In this document: positions 1-8,626 of the stretch, piece by piece
How positions within the stretch are numbered: position 1 is the first letter of the stretch
How the letters are laid out: every line of letters begins with the position of its first letter
Assembly (NCBI GenBank): GCA_029880245.1
Contig: JAOUOR010000002.1
Span: 1 to 64,000, forward strand
From: Alphaproteobacteria bacterium
GTDB taxonomy: Bacteria; Pseudomonadota; Alphaproteobacteria; Micavibrionales; Micavibrionaceae
Direction: 5' to 3'
DNA length: 64,000 bases
The notes under the pieces: generated by a model
Database searches by the model: none
The model's input: only the letters and a program-made list of their open reading frames with translations
What the model was told of the DNA's origin: nothing
Position numbers and translations under genes: made by a program

Positions 1-80
1 AGTTCGTTTGCTGTTTTCAAAAAATAAAAAGTTAAGTTATTGTTTTTCAATGATATTCCTTTAGTTTGTTTGTGAGTAGC

Positions 81-335
81 TTATCGGGTTTGTATAGTTT
101 GAATTGCAGATTTTTTTTGCACACGTTCGATTTTGTATAGTTTGTTTTCGCGTTTTAAAAAATTCTCTCCCATGTCTTTAATAGTTTGTTCCGGCGTTTT
201 CATTTTTGCTTTTTTGCGTTTATCATGTATTTTCAACAACTTAAGAAAAAACACCTTTAGAATATTATCGTCATTACACGGCGTGTCATGACGTTTGGGT
301 TCGGATGGGGTTTTCTGTGCGGATGACATAAACAT
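81..335 (-). CDS. Small basic hypothetical protein (84 aa), possibly leaderless
   Basis: I do not recognise this family. The product is 84 residues, very Lys-rich, with a possible helix around residues 24-45 and no signal peptide or membrane segment. The main support for a real gene is upstream: on the minus strand a TTGACA box and a TATTAT box are separated by 17 bases, and the predicted start of transcription falls on the ATG itself, which suggests a leaderless mRNA. The next ATG (third codon) would also fit. It lies downstream of rne on the same strand, but its own promoter suggests independent expression. It could still be a chance frame in AT-rich DNA. Confidence 0.35.
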   Translation of the reverse strand: MFMSSAQKTPSEPKRHDTPCNDDNILKVFFLKLLKIHDKRKKAKMKTPEQTIKDMGENFLKRENKLYKIERVQKKSAIQTIQTR

Positions 336-341
336 GCGGGC

Positions 342-370
342 ATAATAGGATAATATTCCTGCTTTGTCAA
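342..370 (-). promoter_or_regulatory. Sigma-70-type promoter, TTGACA-17-TATTAT
   Basis: On the minus strand TTGACA occupies 370-365 and TATTAT 347-342, with an exact 17-base spacer. The start codon of the 84-residue ORF begins seven bases after the -10 box, so +1 and the A of ATG nearly coincide. Confidence 0.6.
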
Positions 371-378
371 GGCTCTGA

Positions 379-446
379 TGTCATCCCCGCGAAAGCGGGG
401 ATCTCTTTCCTTTACCCACCAGATCCCTGCTTACGCAGGGATGACA
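379..446. repeat. Bipartite palindromic intergenic element, copy 1
   Basis: Two GC-rich hairpins (ATCCCCGC/GCGGGGAT with a GAAA loop; ATCCCTGC/GCAGGGAT) are nested in an outer pair TGTCATCCC...GGGATGACA. Related elements occur at about 506-535, 11319-11465, 25269-25293 and 30369-30436. This is the common TGTCATYCC...GGRATGACA type of dispersed palindrome. It lies past the 3' end of rne. Confidence 0.8.
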
Positions 447-457
447 GTCTTTTTTTT

Positions 458-496
458 ACCACGAAGACACAAAGATCACTAAGTTTCACGAAAGGG
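458..496. repeat. ACCACGAAGACAC-type dispersed repeat, copy 1
   Basis: The stretch begins ACCACGAAGACACAAAG and follows the palindromic element after a T-tract. The same pairing of the two elements, also through a T-rich linker, is found at 30369-30480, so the two may form one composite repeat. Confidence 0.6.
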
Positions 497-505
497 TTTT
501 TATCC

Positions 506-535
506 CTGTCATTCCGACTTCGCTCGGAATGACAG
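506..535. repeat. Perfect palindrome, possible 3' hairpin beyond rne
   Basis: CTGTCATTCCGA at 506-517 pairs without mismatch with TCGGAATGACAG at 524-535 around a six-base loop. It lies about 50 bases beyond the rne stop codon, where it could protect the mRNA 3' end. It has no U-tract on either strand, so an intrinsic terminator is unlikely. Confidence 0.7.
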
Positions 536-588
536 AGGAGAGAGCAGTAGACCGGAATGACAATATTAAAGCTCAAAAGTTTAACCGC

Positions 589-3024
589 TTACGAAAACTT
601 ATTCCACCAACCCTTTTTCTTGGAATCAGGAACTTCGTTGATTATCTCGTAATCCTTATTAACAGGCACATCAGATTTTTTGTCAGTCTCGGGCTTCAAT
701 TTGGATTCCTTGTCCGCCTTGTCTTCGACGTCCAGATCATCATTTGAAGGCTTGCGCGGTTTGGCTGTTTTTCTTTTTGCAGATGCCTTTGGCTTTTTAT
801 CCTTGGTTTCTTCACCTTCACCTTTTTTATCGGCCTTGGCAGCTACCGAAGCATCATCGGCAGACTTGGGTGATTTACGCTGGTCTGTCTTTCTGGATTT
901 GTCTTCTGCATCAGTATCAGGACCCGGTTTTTCGGCATTCTTCTCTGTATCTTCTGAACGATCCTGACTGATATTCTCCTGATTATTTCTGTCATTAGAA
1001 TATCTTTTATTGCGTCCTCCGCGCCCTGATCTGCGTCGATTGCGGCCTCCTTCATTCTTGCCGTCCTCGCTATCGGAGTTTTGTTCTTTAGCTTCTGTAG
1101 AGTCTTCTGCTTCGACTTTATCAGCCGGCATAGAAACCTCAATTCTGTAATCCGAACATGCAATATCGTCATCAATGCGAATTAAAGCCTGAAAGCCGTA
1201 GCGTTTTTCGATTTCCGCCAAATTAGCGCGCTTATGATTCAAGATATAAAGCGCCACGCCTTTTGTCACATGGGCAATAATTTGGGAAGCGCGGCCTCTG
1301 ATGCCCTCTTCTTCGATTGCACGCAGGACAATAATGGACATCGCATCAGACGTGCGGGTCAGCCCTATACCGTTACAGGATTTACACACTTCATATTGTG
1401 CTTCTGTCAAGCTTGGGCTGAGGCGCTGACGGGATAATTCCATCAAGCCGAAAGACGATATCCGCCCGACCTGAACACGCGCGCGATCCGGAGCCAGAGC
1501 TTCCTTCATTTTGCGCTCGACTTTTCCGTTATTACGGCGGTCTTCCATATCAATAAAATCAATAACGACCAAGCCGCCCAAATCACGCAATTTAAGCTGG
1601 CGTGCGACTTCCTGCGCGGCCTCCAAATTGGTTTTCAAGGCTGTTTCTTCAATATGGCGCCCTTTGGTTGCTTTACCGGAATTCACATCAATGGATATAA
1701 GAGCCTCGGTTGGATTAATAACCAGATATCCTCCCGATCTCAAATTCACAACAGGTTGACCTATTTCCTCGACCTGCGCTTCAACCTGATAACGGTTGAA
1801 AAGCGGTAATTGCTTATCTTCGTATTGAGTGACTTTTTTGACATGGGACGGGATCATCATTTTCATGAATTCCTTGGCCGCCTTAAAACCCTCATCACCG
1901 GAAACAATGACCTCATCAATATCCCGCGTATATAAATCCCGTACAGCGCGTTTAATTAAATCAGCCTCCTCGTATATTAAGGCCGGTGCCGAGGATTGAA
2001 GGGTTTGCTCGCGAATATTATTCCATAAGCGCATAAGATAACTAAGGTCGCGCTTAATCTCTGTCTTTGTGCGCGTTACACCTGCGGTGCGAACAATCAC
2101 GGACATGCCTTTTGGAACTTCCAGACTTTTGACAATTTCGCGCATACGAGCGCGGTCTTTATGATTGGCAATTTTACGGCTAACGCCGCCTGCGCGCGGA
2201 GAATTAGGCATCAAAACACAGTAACGTCCCGGCAGCGATAAATAGCTTCCCACGGCCGCGCCTTTGTTCCCGCGTTCTTCTTTATTAACCTGAATAAGGA
2301 CAATCTGACCGCGCTTAACAACTTCCTGAATTTTATATTTCCGACGCAGATTAAAACGGAAGCGCTGTTCCTCGTCTATTTCATCGCCACCGACAACTTC
2401 GACATTTGGATTGCTATTATTGCGACGACGACCGCCCCGACGACCGCCACGGCGGCCTCTATATCTCTTATAGTTATCCTCGGAAACTTCGTCGCCTGAG
2501 TTATCCTGTGACTGGGTTTCTTTATTATTTTCATCAGATTCACTGTCTTCAGAATCCTTTTCTAGGACTTCATCTTTGCTCTCTTCTTCGGAGTCTGTTA
2601 CGTCTTCATTCTCCAGTGCTTCAATTTGTCCGCCGACTTCTTCAACGATATCTTCCTCAAATTCTTTCTCTGAAGATTCGTCATCGGAAACGGCTTCCTC
2701 CAATTGTTGCTCTTCTTCCTCGTCATGCTCTTTCAAAAGAGCTTCCTGCTCGGCCATTAAAGCTTCACGATCAGCGACAGGAATTTTGAAGTAATCGGGA
2801 TGAATTTCCGAAAAGGGCAAAAAGCCGTGACGATTACCCCCAAAATTCACAAAGGCGGCCTGTAAAGACGGCTCAACTCTGGTCACTTTTGCCAGAAATA
2901 TACTGCCCTTGAGAGGTTTACGGCTTTGGCTTTCATAATCATATTCAACAAGTTTATTACCATCGGTAACAGCAACCCGAACTTCTTCTTCATGGGTTGC
3001 ATCAATCAACATTTTCTTAGACAT
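589..3024 (-). CDS. rne: Ribonuclease E (Rne/Rng family)
   Basis: Endoribonuclease that cleaves single-stranded AU-rich RNA in mRNA decay and rRNA/tRNA processing, probably the scaffold of a degradosome. The N-terminus carries an S1 domain (from about residue 35) split by an unusually long acidic Glu/Asp insertion and an Arg/Gly-rich stretch (about 90-215). The catalytic core is intact: DVNSG with Asp446, DFIDM with Asp489 and Asp492, and the zinc-link motif CKSC (Cys547, Cys550). The last 200 or so residues are charged and disordered, rich in Arg, Lys and Glu, as expected for an RNA- and partner-binding scaffold. A GGAGAA Shine-Dalgarno sits just before the ATG. The start overlaps a 31-codon upstream ORF by 8 bases. 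Confidence 0.97.
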   Translation of the reverse strand: MSKKMLIDATHEEEVRVAVTDGNKLVEYDYESQSRKPLKGSIFLAKVTRVEPSLQAAFVNFGGNRHGFLPFSEIHPDYFKIPVADREALMAEQEALLKEHDEEEEQQLEEAVSDDESSEKEFEEDIVEEVGGQIEALENEDVTDSEEESKDEVLEKDSEDSESDENNKETQSQDNSGDEVSEDNYKRYRGRRGGRRGGRRRNNSNPNVEVVGGDEIDEEQRFRFNLRRKYKIQEVVKRGQIVLIQVNKEERGNKGAAVGSYLSLPGRYCVLMPNSPRAGGVSRKIANHKDRARMREIVKSLEVPKGMSVIVRTAGVTRTKTEIKRDLSYLMRLWNNIREQTLQSSAPALIYEEADLIKRAVRDLYTRDIDEVIVSGDEGFKAAKEFMKMMIPSHVKKVTQYEDKQLPLFNRYQVEAQVEEIGQPVVNLRSGGYLVINPTEALISIDVNSGKATKGRHIEETALKTNLEAAQEVARQLKLRDLGGLVVIDFIDMEDRRNNGKVERKMKEALAPDRARVQVGRISSFGLMELSRQRLSPSLTEAQYEVCKSCNGIGLTRTSDAMSIIVLRAIEEEGIRGRASQIIAHVTKGVALYILNHKRANLAEIEKRYGFQALIRIDDDIACSDYRIEVSMPADKVEAEDSTEAKEQNSDSEDGKNEGGRNRRRSGRGGRNKRYSNDRNNQENISQDRSEDTEKNAEKPGPDTDAEDKSRKTDQRKSPKSADDASVAAKADKKGEGEETKDKKPKASAKRKTAKPRKPSNDDLDVEDKADKESKLKPETDKKSDVPVNKDYEIINEVPDSKKKGWWNKFS

Positions 3025-3112
3025 TTAGTATTTCTCCACTCGAGCGAACAGCACAAAGCGCTACAATAAGCAGCGCAAGCGCCATAAACGCTTGTAATAA
3101 TTTTCCAATCAT
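3017..3112 (-). CDS. Putative 31-aa membrane micro-ORF upstream of rne
   Basis: A 32-codon frame starting at an ATG 88 bases before rne encodes a short peptide (MIGKLLQAFMALALLIVALC, then AVRSSGEILNV). It is a plausible single membrane helix with a basic N-terminus. Its stop codon lies 8 bases inside rne, and the rne Shine-Dalgarno lies within it, so the two could be translationally coupled. It sits between the predicted rne promoter and the rne start. No clear Shine-Dalgarno precedes its own ATG. It may be a leader or regulatory uORF rather than a functional protein; chance is possible. Confidence 0.35.
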   Translation of the reverse strand: MIGKLLQAFMALALLIVALCAVRSSGEILNV

Positions 3113-3138
3113 TTAATGCTTACAGCTCGGCGGAACCT

Positions 3139-3166
3139 AATATAAAAACCCTTTTATTAAACGCAA
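3139..3166 (-). promoter_or_regulatory. Predicted rne promoter, TTGCGT-16-TATATT
   Basis: On the minus strand TTGCGT (3166-3161) and TATATT (3144-3139) are 16 bases apart. Transcription from about 3132 would give a leader of roughly 108 bases before rne that contains the micro-ORF at 3112-3017. Confidence 0.45.
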
Positions 3167-3305
3167 AGCCGCATGCATAAAAAACCTTTTTTAACTCTAC
3201 ACTCTTGGCTTTATTTACACAATGTAAAAAGCATTCGTCATACAGTTTTTTGATTTTTTTGAGATTAAGAGAAAACCCCATCAGAACCAGAGGCTTTTTT
3301 TTGGC

Positions 3306-4877
3306 TTATTCGTTAGACGCGAATTTCATACCATCCGCTAGCTCAGCATATTGCTGCTTAATCGAAGCCACAACGCTTTTGAATTTCTGCAACTCTCCAG
3401 CCGCCAGCTTTTCACCCGTAGGCAAATCGAGACGGTTAGGATTAACCTGCCTTCCATCTTTCAAGACCTCATAATGCAAATGCGGGCCCGTAGAGCGTCC
3501 TGTTGTTCCGACATAACCGATGATTTCACCTTGTGTCACACGTGAGCCTTTGGATAGATTTTTCTTAAAGCCTTTCATATGGGCATAGGCTGTTTTCATA
3601 GAACCGTTATGGCGAATGCGGATATAATTTCCATACCCTCCGTTGCGTCCGATATATTCGATTACACCATCACCTGCTGCATAGATAGGTGTTCCACTAG
3701 AAGCCGCAAAATCCATACCTTTATGCATTTTGTTATAGCCCAGAACAGGATGGCGGCGCATACCGAAACCTGAAGACACACGCGCTCCGTCAATCGGTGT
3801 TCTCATAAGAAATTGTTTGATGCTCGTGCCGTCTTCCGTATAGTAGTCATAATGTCCGTTATCCTTTTTGAAACGATATACGGGATTGCTTTTACCGCCG
3901 ACAATCAAATTAGCATAAAGAATATCACCATATTTAGCAAAATCGCCATCCTGCGTTTCATATGTCTGATAAAAGACTTCTATTTTATCACCTGTACGGA
4001 TATCGCGCTGGAAATCGACTTCGTAAGAATAGATACGGATCATATTAGCAACCACAGAAGCCGGGACACCCGCCTTAGCAGCAGAGCCATAAAGTGAATT
4101 TTGAATAGAAGCTTTAGCAATCTGATTTTTTAAAATGATCTCTTTTTCCTCAATAAAAGACCTAAAATTGCCTTCTCCAAGTTTCTCGACGATAACCTCG
4201 CGTACGGAATCAGTCTTAAGTTTGAGTTCTGATAAAGACCATCCCTCATCAACAGGCTCAAGATCCAAAGAAATAGCTTGTCCGGCCTTTATTGAGCGCG
4301 GATTATAGTTTTTTGACAAGGCTTTCACAATATTATAGGCCTCGGCACCACTAATTCCATTATCCTGTAAAACCCCTCCTATAGTCTCCCCTGTGCCTAT
4401 TTTTACGATTTCCGTTTTTGGTTCCGGCGGGGTAGAAATCCTTTGTACAGTGTAACTTCCATGCGCTCTCATATTCTGATCGCTTTTCAGAATATAATCG
4501 ACTTTTGCAGTGGTCAGGTTCTCGTTTTCATCCGGTATATTAACCAAAGGCTCAACAATATCCTGTTTTTGCTTGGGAATGTCTCTCGTTAATTCTTCTT
4601 CGTAAACGCGCTCAGATTTAGACATGGACGCCAGCTTTATTTCAAGCTGCCTTAAGTTCTCCTTCGCAGCATAAGCCACTGCATCATTTGAAAACGCTAC
4701 GGATGTGTTGCTAGAGCCAACAAAGCCAGTCGCCGCGAATAAGACAATCGCTGCTGAACTTGCTACGTAACGAACGCGAAGCTTGTTATTTTTTGTCAGA
4801 AAATAACGGTGACGCAGGCGGAAAACCCTGTGTAATGCCGTATAATTTTTAATATGTTCTAATGTATCCAAAACCAA
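3306..4877 (-). CDS. M23 family metallopeptidase, membrane anchored
   Basis: Predicted zinc peptidoglycan endopeptidase of the murein hydrolase/DipM-NlpD-MepM group, 523 residues. A single N-terminal membrane segment lies near residues 38-56, followed by a coiled region, a LysM/OapA-like segment (about 155-205), and a C-terminal M23 domain (about 360-490). The zinc ligands are present: His385 and Asp389 in HKGMD, and His468 in HLHYE; His466 is the catalytic neighbour, so it should be active. No ATG precedes the membrane segment, so initiation is at TTG; the exact start is uncertain. It lies upstream of rne on the same strand, but about 280 bases separate them. Confidence 0.9.
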   Translation of the reverse strand: MVLDTLEHIKNYTALHRVFRLRHRYFLTKNNKLRVRYVASSAAIVLFAATGFVGSSNTSVAFSNDAVAYAAKENLRQLEIKLASMSKSERVYEEELTRDIPKQKQDIVEPLVNIPDENENLTTAKVDYILKSDQNMRAHGSYTVQRISTPPEPKTEIVKIGTGETIGGVLQDNGISGAEAYNIVKALSKNYNPRSIKAGQAISLDLEPVDEGWSLSELKLKTDSVREVIVEKLGEGNFRSFIEEKEIILKNQIAKASIQNSLYGSAAKAGVPASVVANMIRIYSYEVDFQRDIRTGDKIEVFYQTYETQDGDFAKYGDILYANLIVGGKSNPVYRFKKDNGHYDYYTEDGTSIKQFLMRTPIDGARVSSGFGMRRHPVLGYNKMHKGMDFAASSGTPIYAAGDGVIEYIGRNGGYGNYIRIRHNGSMKTAYAHMKGFKKNLSKGSRVTQGEIIGYVGTTGRSTGPHLHYEVLKDGRQVNPNRLDLPTGEKLAAGELQKFKSVVASIKQQYAELADGMKFASNE

Positions 4878-5060
4878 TTTCCAGTTTTTACGACCCTAAA
4901 TGGCCTAAGCACTATATGTACGCAATATACTAAAGATACCCTGTTCCGGTTTATAAAAAGTTACTAAAACCAAATAAAACCGAATTTTTTGAAACTCTTA
5001 CTGCAAATATTCATAAAGTACTGGAAAGATATTTTCCATATAAAAATTAATAAACTCGAT

Positions 5061-5579
5061 TTAATAACCACATTCCTTTGTAATGGCCTGATATGCACCA
5101 CCTGAACCCTTTAAACTAAAAGTATCAGTTGTCAAGGTCCCACGCTTAGATGTTCCCTTAACTACCATATCTGATCCCTTCTGAATAGCCGTTGCCAAAG
5201 CAGCGTCAGACTCGGCATCCGGCGTCCAAGCCGTATCACCTTGCGTAAAAAGCGGATATTTTTTACCACTAATTGTCACACTTGCATCACTGCCCGGCTT
5301 ATAGGTGTAGCCTGTTATATAGCTGAAGACATCCTTGGTATTTTGTGACGGCCGATGCGTAATCAGAGCAAAAACTTCATCGCGCTTTGTGTATTTTCCT
5401 TGCGCTTTTTTAGGAACACTAACCATGTAACAGACTTTCTGACCGCGCTCGGTCAGGACGTATGCTGTCCAGTCACCAAAGACACCAACCTCCCTTGGCT
5501 CCGCCGCATAAGCATTCGATGAGAAGATCAAAGCCATGACAGCTATCAAAACCGGAAATATAATCTTTTTAATGCCCAT
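5061..5579 (-). CDS. Invasion-associated locus B (IalB) family protein
   Basis: Small periplasmic protein of 172 residues in the IalB family, common in alphaproteobacteria and of unknown biochemical role; despite the name most members are in non-pathogens. A signal peptide (about 1-26, ending AYA before AEP) is followed by the family hallmarks: a GDW motif near residue 35, a Cys after the QK, a KGT block near 140, and a C-terminal Cys. The two Cys may form a disulfide. It has its own intergenic regions on both sides, so it may be a single-gene unit. Confidence 0.82.
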   Translation of the reverse strand: MGIKKIIFPVLIAVMALIFSSNAYAAEPREVGVFGDWTAYVLTERGQKVCYMVSVPKKAQGKYTKRDEVFALITHRPSQNTKDVFSYITGYTYKPGSDASVTISGKKYPLFTQGDTAWTPDAESDAALATAIQKGSDMVVKGTSKRGTLTTDTFSLKGSGGAYQAITKECGY

Positions 5580-5676
5580 TTTATCTCACAAATTTTTATC
5601 AATTAATCGCACGTTTCCAATAGAATTGTAGTGAATATATATTCGACAACAAAACAAAAATAGCAAAAATTATGAT

Positions 5677-6408
5677 TCATCCACATGAGCGCCATGTGCT
5701 TTTACGAAGTCCGGCAAATCGAATACTGTAAACAACCGCCAGAACCAAGGCCATTATAAACCAAAATGAGGCATAATGCATGTGATTATTGTTAGGTCGG
5801 ACAAAAATATTTGTCGAGATCGGATATTTTTCTAATTGTTTGCCGTTCTTTTCCTCGTATAGCACCAGATCAATAAGGTTCTCTATATTCCGGCTTGCCC
5901 TAATATTCTTATAATCAAGGCGAAACCATTCTTCTTTTTCCGGATTATTATCGGGGACAAACATATTATCTTTATACGGTGCCATCATAATACCGGTTAT
6001 TTTTTGTCTTTCCGCGCCGGATATTTCTTTGTCTATATCATAATCTGCGGGTACCCAGCCGCGATTAACCAGTATGACGACATGACTGTTTTCTTCTATT
6101 TTAAACGGCGTAATCAAATGATAGCCGGGCATCTTGTCATAAACACGCGGCCCTAAAAGCAAAGACTTATCAGGCTCGAAACGCCCCATCAGATAGCCGC
6201 GCCTTACCCCGTAATCACTTTTAAAATAATTTTGATCCTTTAGAAACTCAGCTAAATTCCTTTCTTCAGCATCAATTTCGTATTCCTTGTTGATTGCCTC
6301 CAATATTCCTGATTTCCAGTGCATACGGTTAATTTGCCATACTCCGAGATAACTCAGAAATACAAAGCCCAGAACGCTAAAAATTGTAGCCCAAAACGGC
6401 AATTTCAT
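5677..6408 (-). CDS. SURF1 family cytochrome oxidase assembly protein
   Basis: Inner-membrane assembly factor for heme-copper oxidase, believed to help heme a insertion into subunit I. The 243 residues have the family's layout: a helix near 5-24, a large periplasmic domain with PGYHLITPF and LVNRGWVP motifs, and a second helix near 212-232. The start ATG overlaps the DUF983 stop by four bases (ATGA), indicating coupled translation. It is the last gene of the ctaB-to-surf1 series, matching the usual alphaproteobacterial cox gene set. Confidence 0.93.
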   Translation of the reverse strand: MKLPFWATIFSVLGFVFLSYLGVWQINRMHWKSGILEAINKEYEIDAEERNLAEFLKDQNYFKSDYGVRRGYLMGRFEPDKSLLLGPRVYDKMPGYHLITPFKIEENSHVVILVNRGWVPADYDIDKEISGAERQKITGIMMAPYKDNMFVPDNNPEKEEWFRLDYKNIRASRNIENLIDLVLYEEKNGKQLEKYPISTNIFVRPNNNHMHYASFWFIMALVLAVVYSIRFAGLRKSTWRSCG

Positions 6409-6770
6409 TTCCAGTCTCCGGGCCTGTATTTATATTGTAGGGCAATGACATAGGACTTCAGGGGTTTAAGCAGAACCAGCGTAATGACAAGTGCGCAGAC
6501 ACTCCAGATTACAACATGGACCCATAGCGGCGGAGCAAAGGCAACTTCGAAGATCAATGCCAAGGGCACAAGCAAAAATCCGAGCAGAAAAATCAGGAAT
6601 ACAGCAGGACCATCGGCGCTATCGTTTTTGCTGAAATTTAAACCGCACCCCTCGCATTTCTCACAAAGATCAAGGCTCAGACCACCTTTATAGAGGCTGC
6701 CCATGCCGCATTTCGGACATTTACAGGACAAAGCTGATTTAAGTGGAGAAAGGCCTTCGGGAGTATCCAA
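6405..6770 (-). CDS. DUF983 family small membrane protein
   Basis: A 121-residue protein with an N-terminal zinc-ribbon-like CPKCGMG...CEKCEGCG segment (about 18-45) and two membrane helices (about 52-74 and 79-103). DUF983 members are regularly found between cox subunit III and surf1 in alphaproteobacteria, but no activity is known. The start is TTG: an excellent Shine-Dalgarno (AAAGGAG) sits seven bases before it and no ATG is nearby. It lies 20 bases after ctaE and overlaps surf1 by four bases. Confidence 0.88.
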   Translation of the reverse strand: MDTPEGLSPLKSALSCKCPKCGMGSLYKGGLSLDLCEKCEGCGLNFSKNDSADGPAVFLIFLLGFLLVPLALIFEVAFAPPLWVHVVIWSVCALVITLVLLKPLKSYVIALQYKYRPGDWK

Positions 6771-6790
6771 AACTTTCTCCTTTACCTGTT

Positions 6791-7675
6791 TTATTCAGGA
6801 CGCAGATCCATCGCCAATTCTTGACCACCCCACCAGTAGACTGCGGCAAAAAGGAACAGCCATACCACATCGACAAAATGCCAGTACCAAGCGGCAGCCT
6901 CGAAGCCGAAATGTTGTTCCGGTGTAAAATGACCTTTAATGGTGCGCAACCAACACACAAAAAGAAAGATCGTCCCGACAAGAACATGAAAACCGTGAAA
7001 GCCTGTCGCCATATAGAAGGTTGAGGCATAAACACCATCTGTGAACGCAAAATGCGCATGCATATATTCATAAGCCTGGAAGCTTAAGAACATAGCGCCG
7101 AGAAGAACCGTAATTCCCAAAGCCTTAATAGCCTGATCATTTTTTCCATCAAGAATGGCATGATGCGCCCATGTCACCGTACAACCGGAAAGTAAAAGGA
7201 TCATGGTCATCAGGAAAGGCAAATCAAAGGCCTCAATCGTATGAATATTGGCAGGCGGCCAGATAAATCCTATGGCATCGGTCGGGAAAAATGCCGCATT
7301 AAAATAGGCCCAGAAAAATGCCACGAAGAACATAACCTCGGAAGCGATAAACAACGCCATTCCATAACGCATACCGATCATGGCTATGGGGGTGTGCGCT
7401 TTTTCGGTCACGGCTTCGAACAAGACGTCTTTCCACCAGAAAAACATCACCAGAAGCACGGCTACCAACCCTGCAAAAACGCCATTCAGGCCCACTTTAA
7501 CACCATCTACGCCTTTTTCGGTATCGGCAAATAAAGTAACATCATGCATATACATAATTGCGCCCGTTGCCAGAATCCCCCCGGCTATTGAGCCGATAAG
7601 CGGCCAGATGCTAGGGCGTACAAGGTGATAAGGGTGGGGTTTTCCGGTTGTCGTATATTCGATGTTTTCAGCCAT
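6791..7675 (-). CDS. ctaE: Cytochrome c oxidase subunit III
   Basis: Structural subunit of the aa3 oxidase; it binds lipid and stabilises proton uptake in subunit I. The 294-residue product has seven membrane helices and the typical start GKPHPYHLV, the motif EVMFF near the second helix and GFHGFHVLVG near the C-terminus. An upstream in-frame ATG would add 13 residues, but the chosen ATG has an AAGAAG Shine-Dalgarno and matches the family length. It is followed by DUF983 and surf1. ctaG is 144 bases upstream. Confidence 0.95.
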   Translation of the reverse strand: MAENIEYTTTGKPHPYHLVRPSIWPLIGSIAGGILATGAIMYMHDVTLFADTEKGVDGVKVGLNGVFAGLVAVLLVMFFWWKDVLFEAVTEKAHTPIAMIGMRYGMALFIASEVMFFVAFFWAYFNAAFFPTDAIGFIWPPANIHTIEAFDLPFLMTMILLLSGCTVTWAHHAILDGKNDQAIKALGITVLLGAMFLSFQAYEYMHAHFAFTDGVYASTFYMATGFHGFHVLVGTIFLFVCWLRTIKGHFTPEQHFGFEAAAWYWHFVDVVWLFLFAAVYWWGGQELAMDLRPE

Positions 7676-7819
7676 AATTATAACTTCTTGTTTAAAAATT
7701 GTTGCTTTAGCCATTTCTATAAAGAAATTGGATAGGAAGGTACAGGAGAATTTTAGGCAAAAGGTCTGTTTTTTTCAAGGGGTCAAGCCAAACGAGCAAA
7801 GTATTCCCCTGTTATCATT

Positions 7820-8434
7820 TCACTTACTCTCATAAATTTCTTCCATAGCTTTATCCAGCCCCTCGGATTCACTGTGAAAGAAGCTGTAAGACAGAGTTAT
7901 AGTTGTTACATCATCCATTAACTCGTTCTCATCGATTTTAGGATCAACAAAGAATAATACAGGCATATTCACTTTTTGTCCGGGCTGCAGGACTTGCGAA
8001 TCAAAGCAAAAACACTGGATTTTGGTGAAATATTTTCCGGCCTTAAGAGGGGTAACGTTATAAACAGCCATGCCTGTTATGGGTTCATCCCCATTATTTT
8101 TGGCAATAAAATTGATAAAACCGCGAGCCCCAACCTTAAGCTTTATAGATTTTTTCTCAGGCTTAAAATCCCAAGGCAAATTTCTGGCTGTATTAGAGTC
8201 AAAGCGGATTGTAACCTCGCGCTCAAGTATAGTCTCCGGCAGAATCTCGGCTTCTTGCGTTGTCCCTGCAAGACCCGTCACGCGGCAAAACATATTGTAA
8301 AGCGGCACTGAGACAAAAGACAGCCCGATCATAGCAATTACTACACCCAAGACAATCAATCCTGCTCGCCTGTTTTTGGCGATCAGTACTTCGTCATATG
8401 TATTGTTATCCGGCTTTGAATTGTTACTTGTCAT
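7820..8434 (-). CDS. ctaG: Cytochrome c oxidase assembly protein CtaG (Cox11)
   Basis: Copper chaperone that delivers CuB to subunit I of the aa3 oxidase. It has 204 residues: a cytosolic N-terminus, one membrane helix (about 25-45, followed by Cys50) and a periplasmic Cox11 domain with the copper motif CFCF (Cys141, Cys143). Family signature regions NLPWDF and FFVDP are present. It precedes ctaE on the same strand, the standard arrangement. Confidence 0.96.
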   Translation of the reverse strand: MTSNNSKPDNNTYDEVLIAKNRRAGLIVLGVVIAMIGLSFVSVPLYNMFCRVTGLAGTTQEAEILPETILEREVTIRFDSNTARNLPWDFKPEKKSIKLKVGARGFINFIAKNNGDEPITGMAVYNVTPLKAGKYFTKIQCFCFDSQVLQPGQKVNMPVLFFVDPKIDENELMDDVTTITLSYSFFHSESEGLDKAMEEIYESK

Positions 8435-8626
8435 ATAGTCATTTCCATTTATTTTTGCACAGCGTTATTCGTCACTCACGTATGTTTTATACGCTTCGCT
8501 CCTCATGCCTTGTGCACAAACAAAGCGAAACGACTATAGTTTAAGGACCTTTATATCATAAAAGACATATAAGCCCTAAACTTGGTAAAACCAAGCAGAA
8601 GTCAAAAAATTTATATGATTATGGTG

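Noticed and set aside
680-2800. Several plus-strand ORFs of 70-130 residues across rne
   Set aside because: They are mirror frames of the repetitive acidic and basic rne coding sequence and lack start signals.
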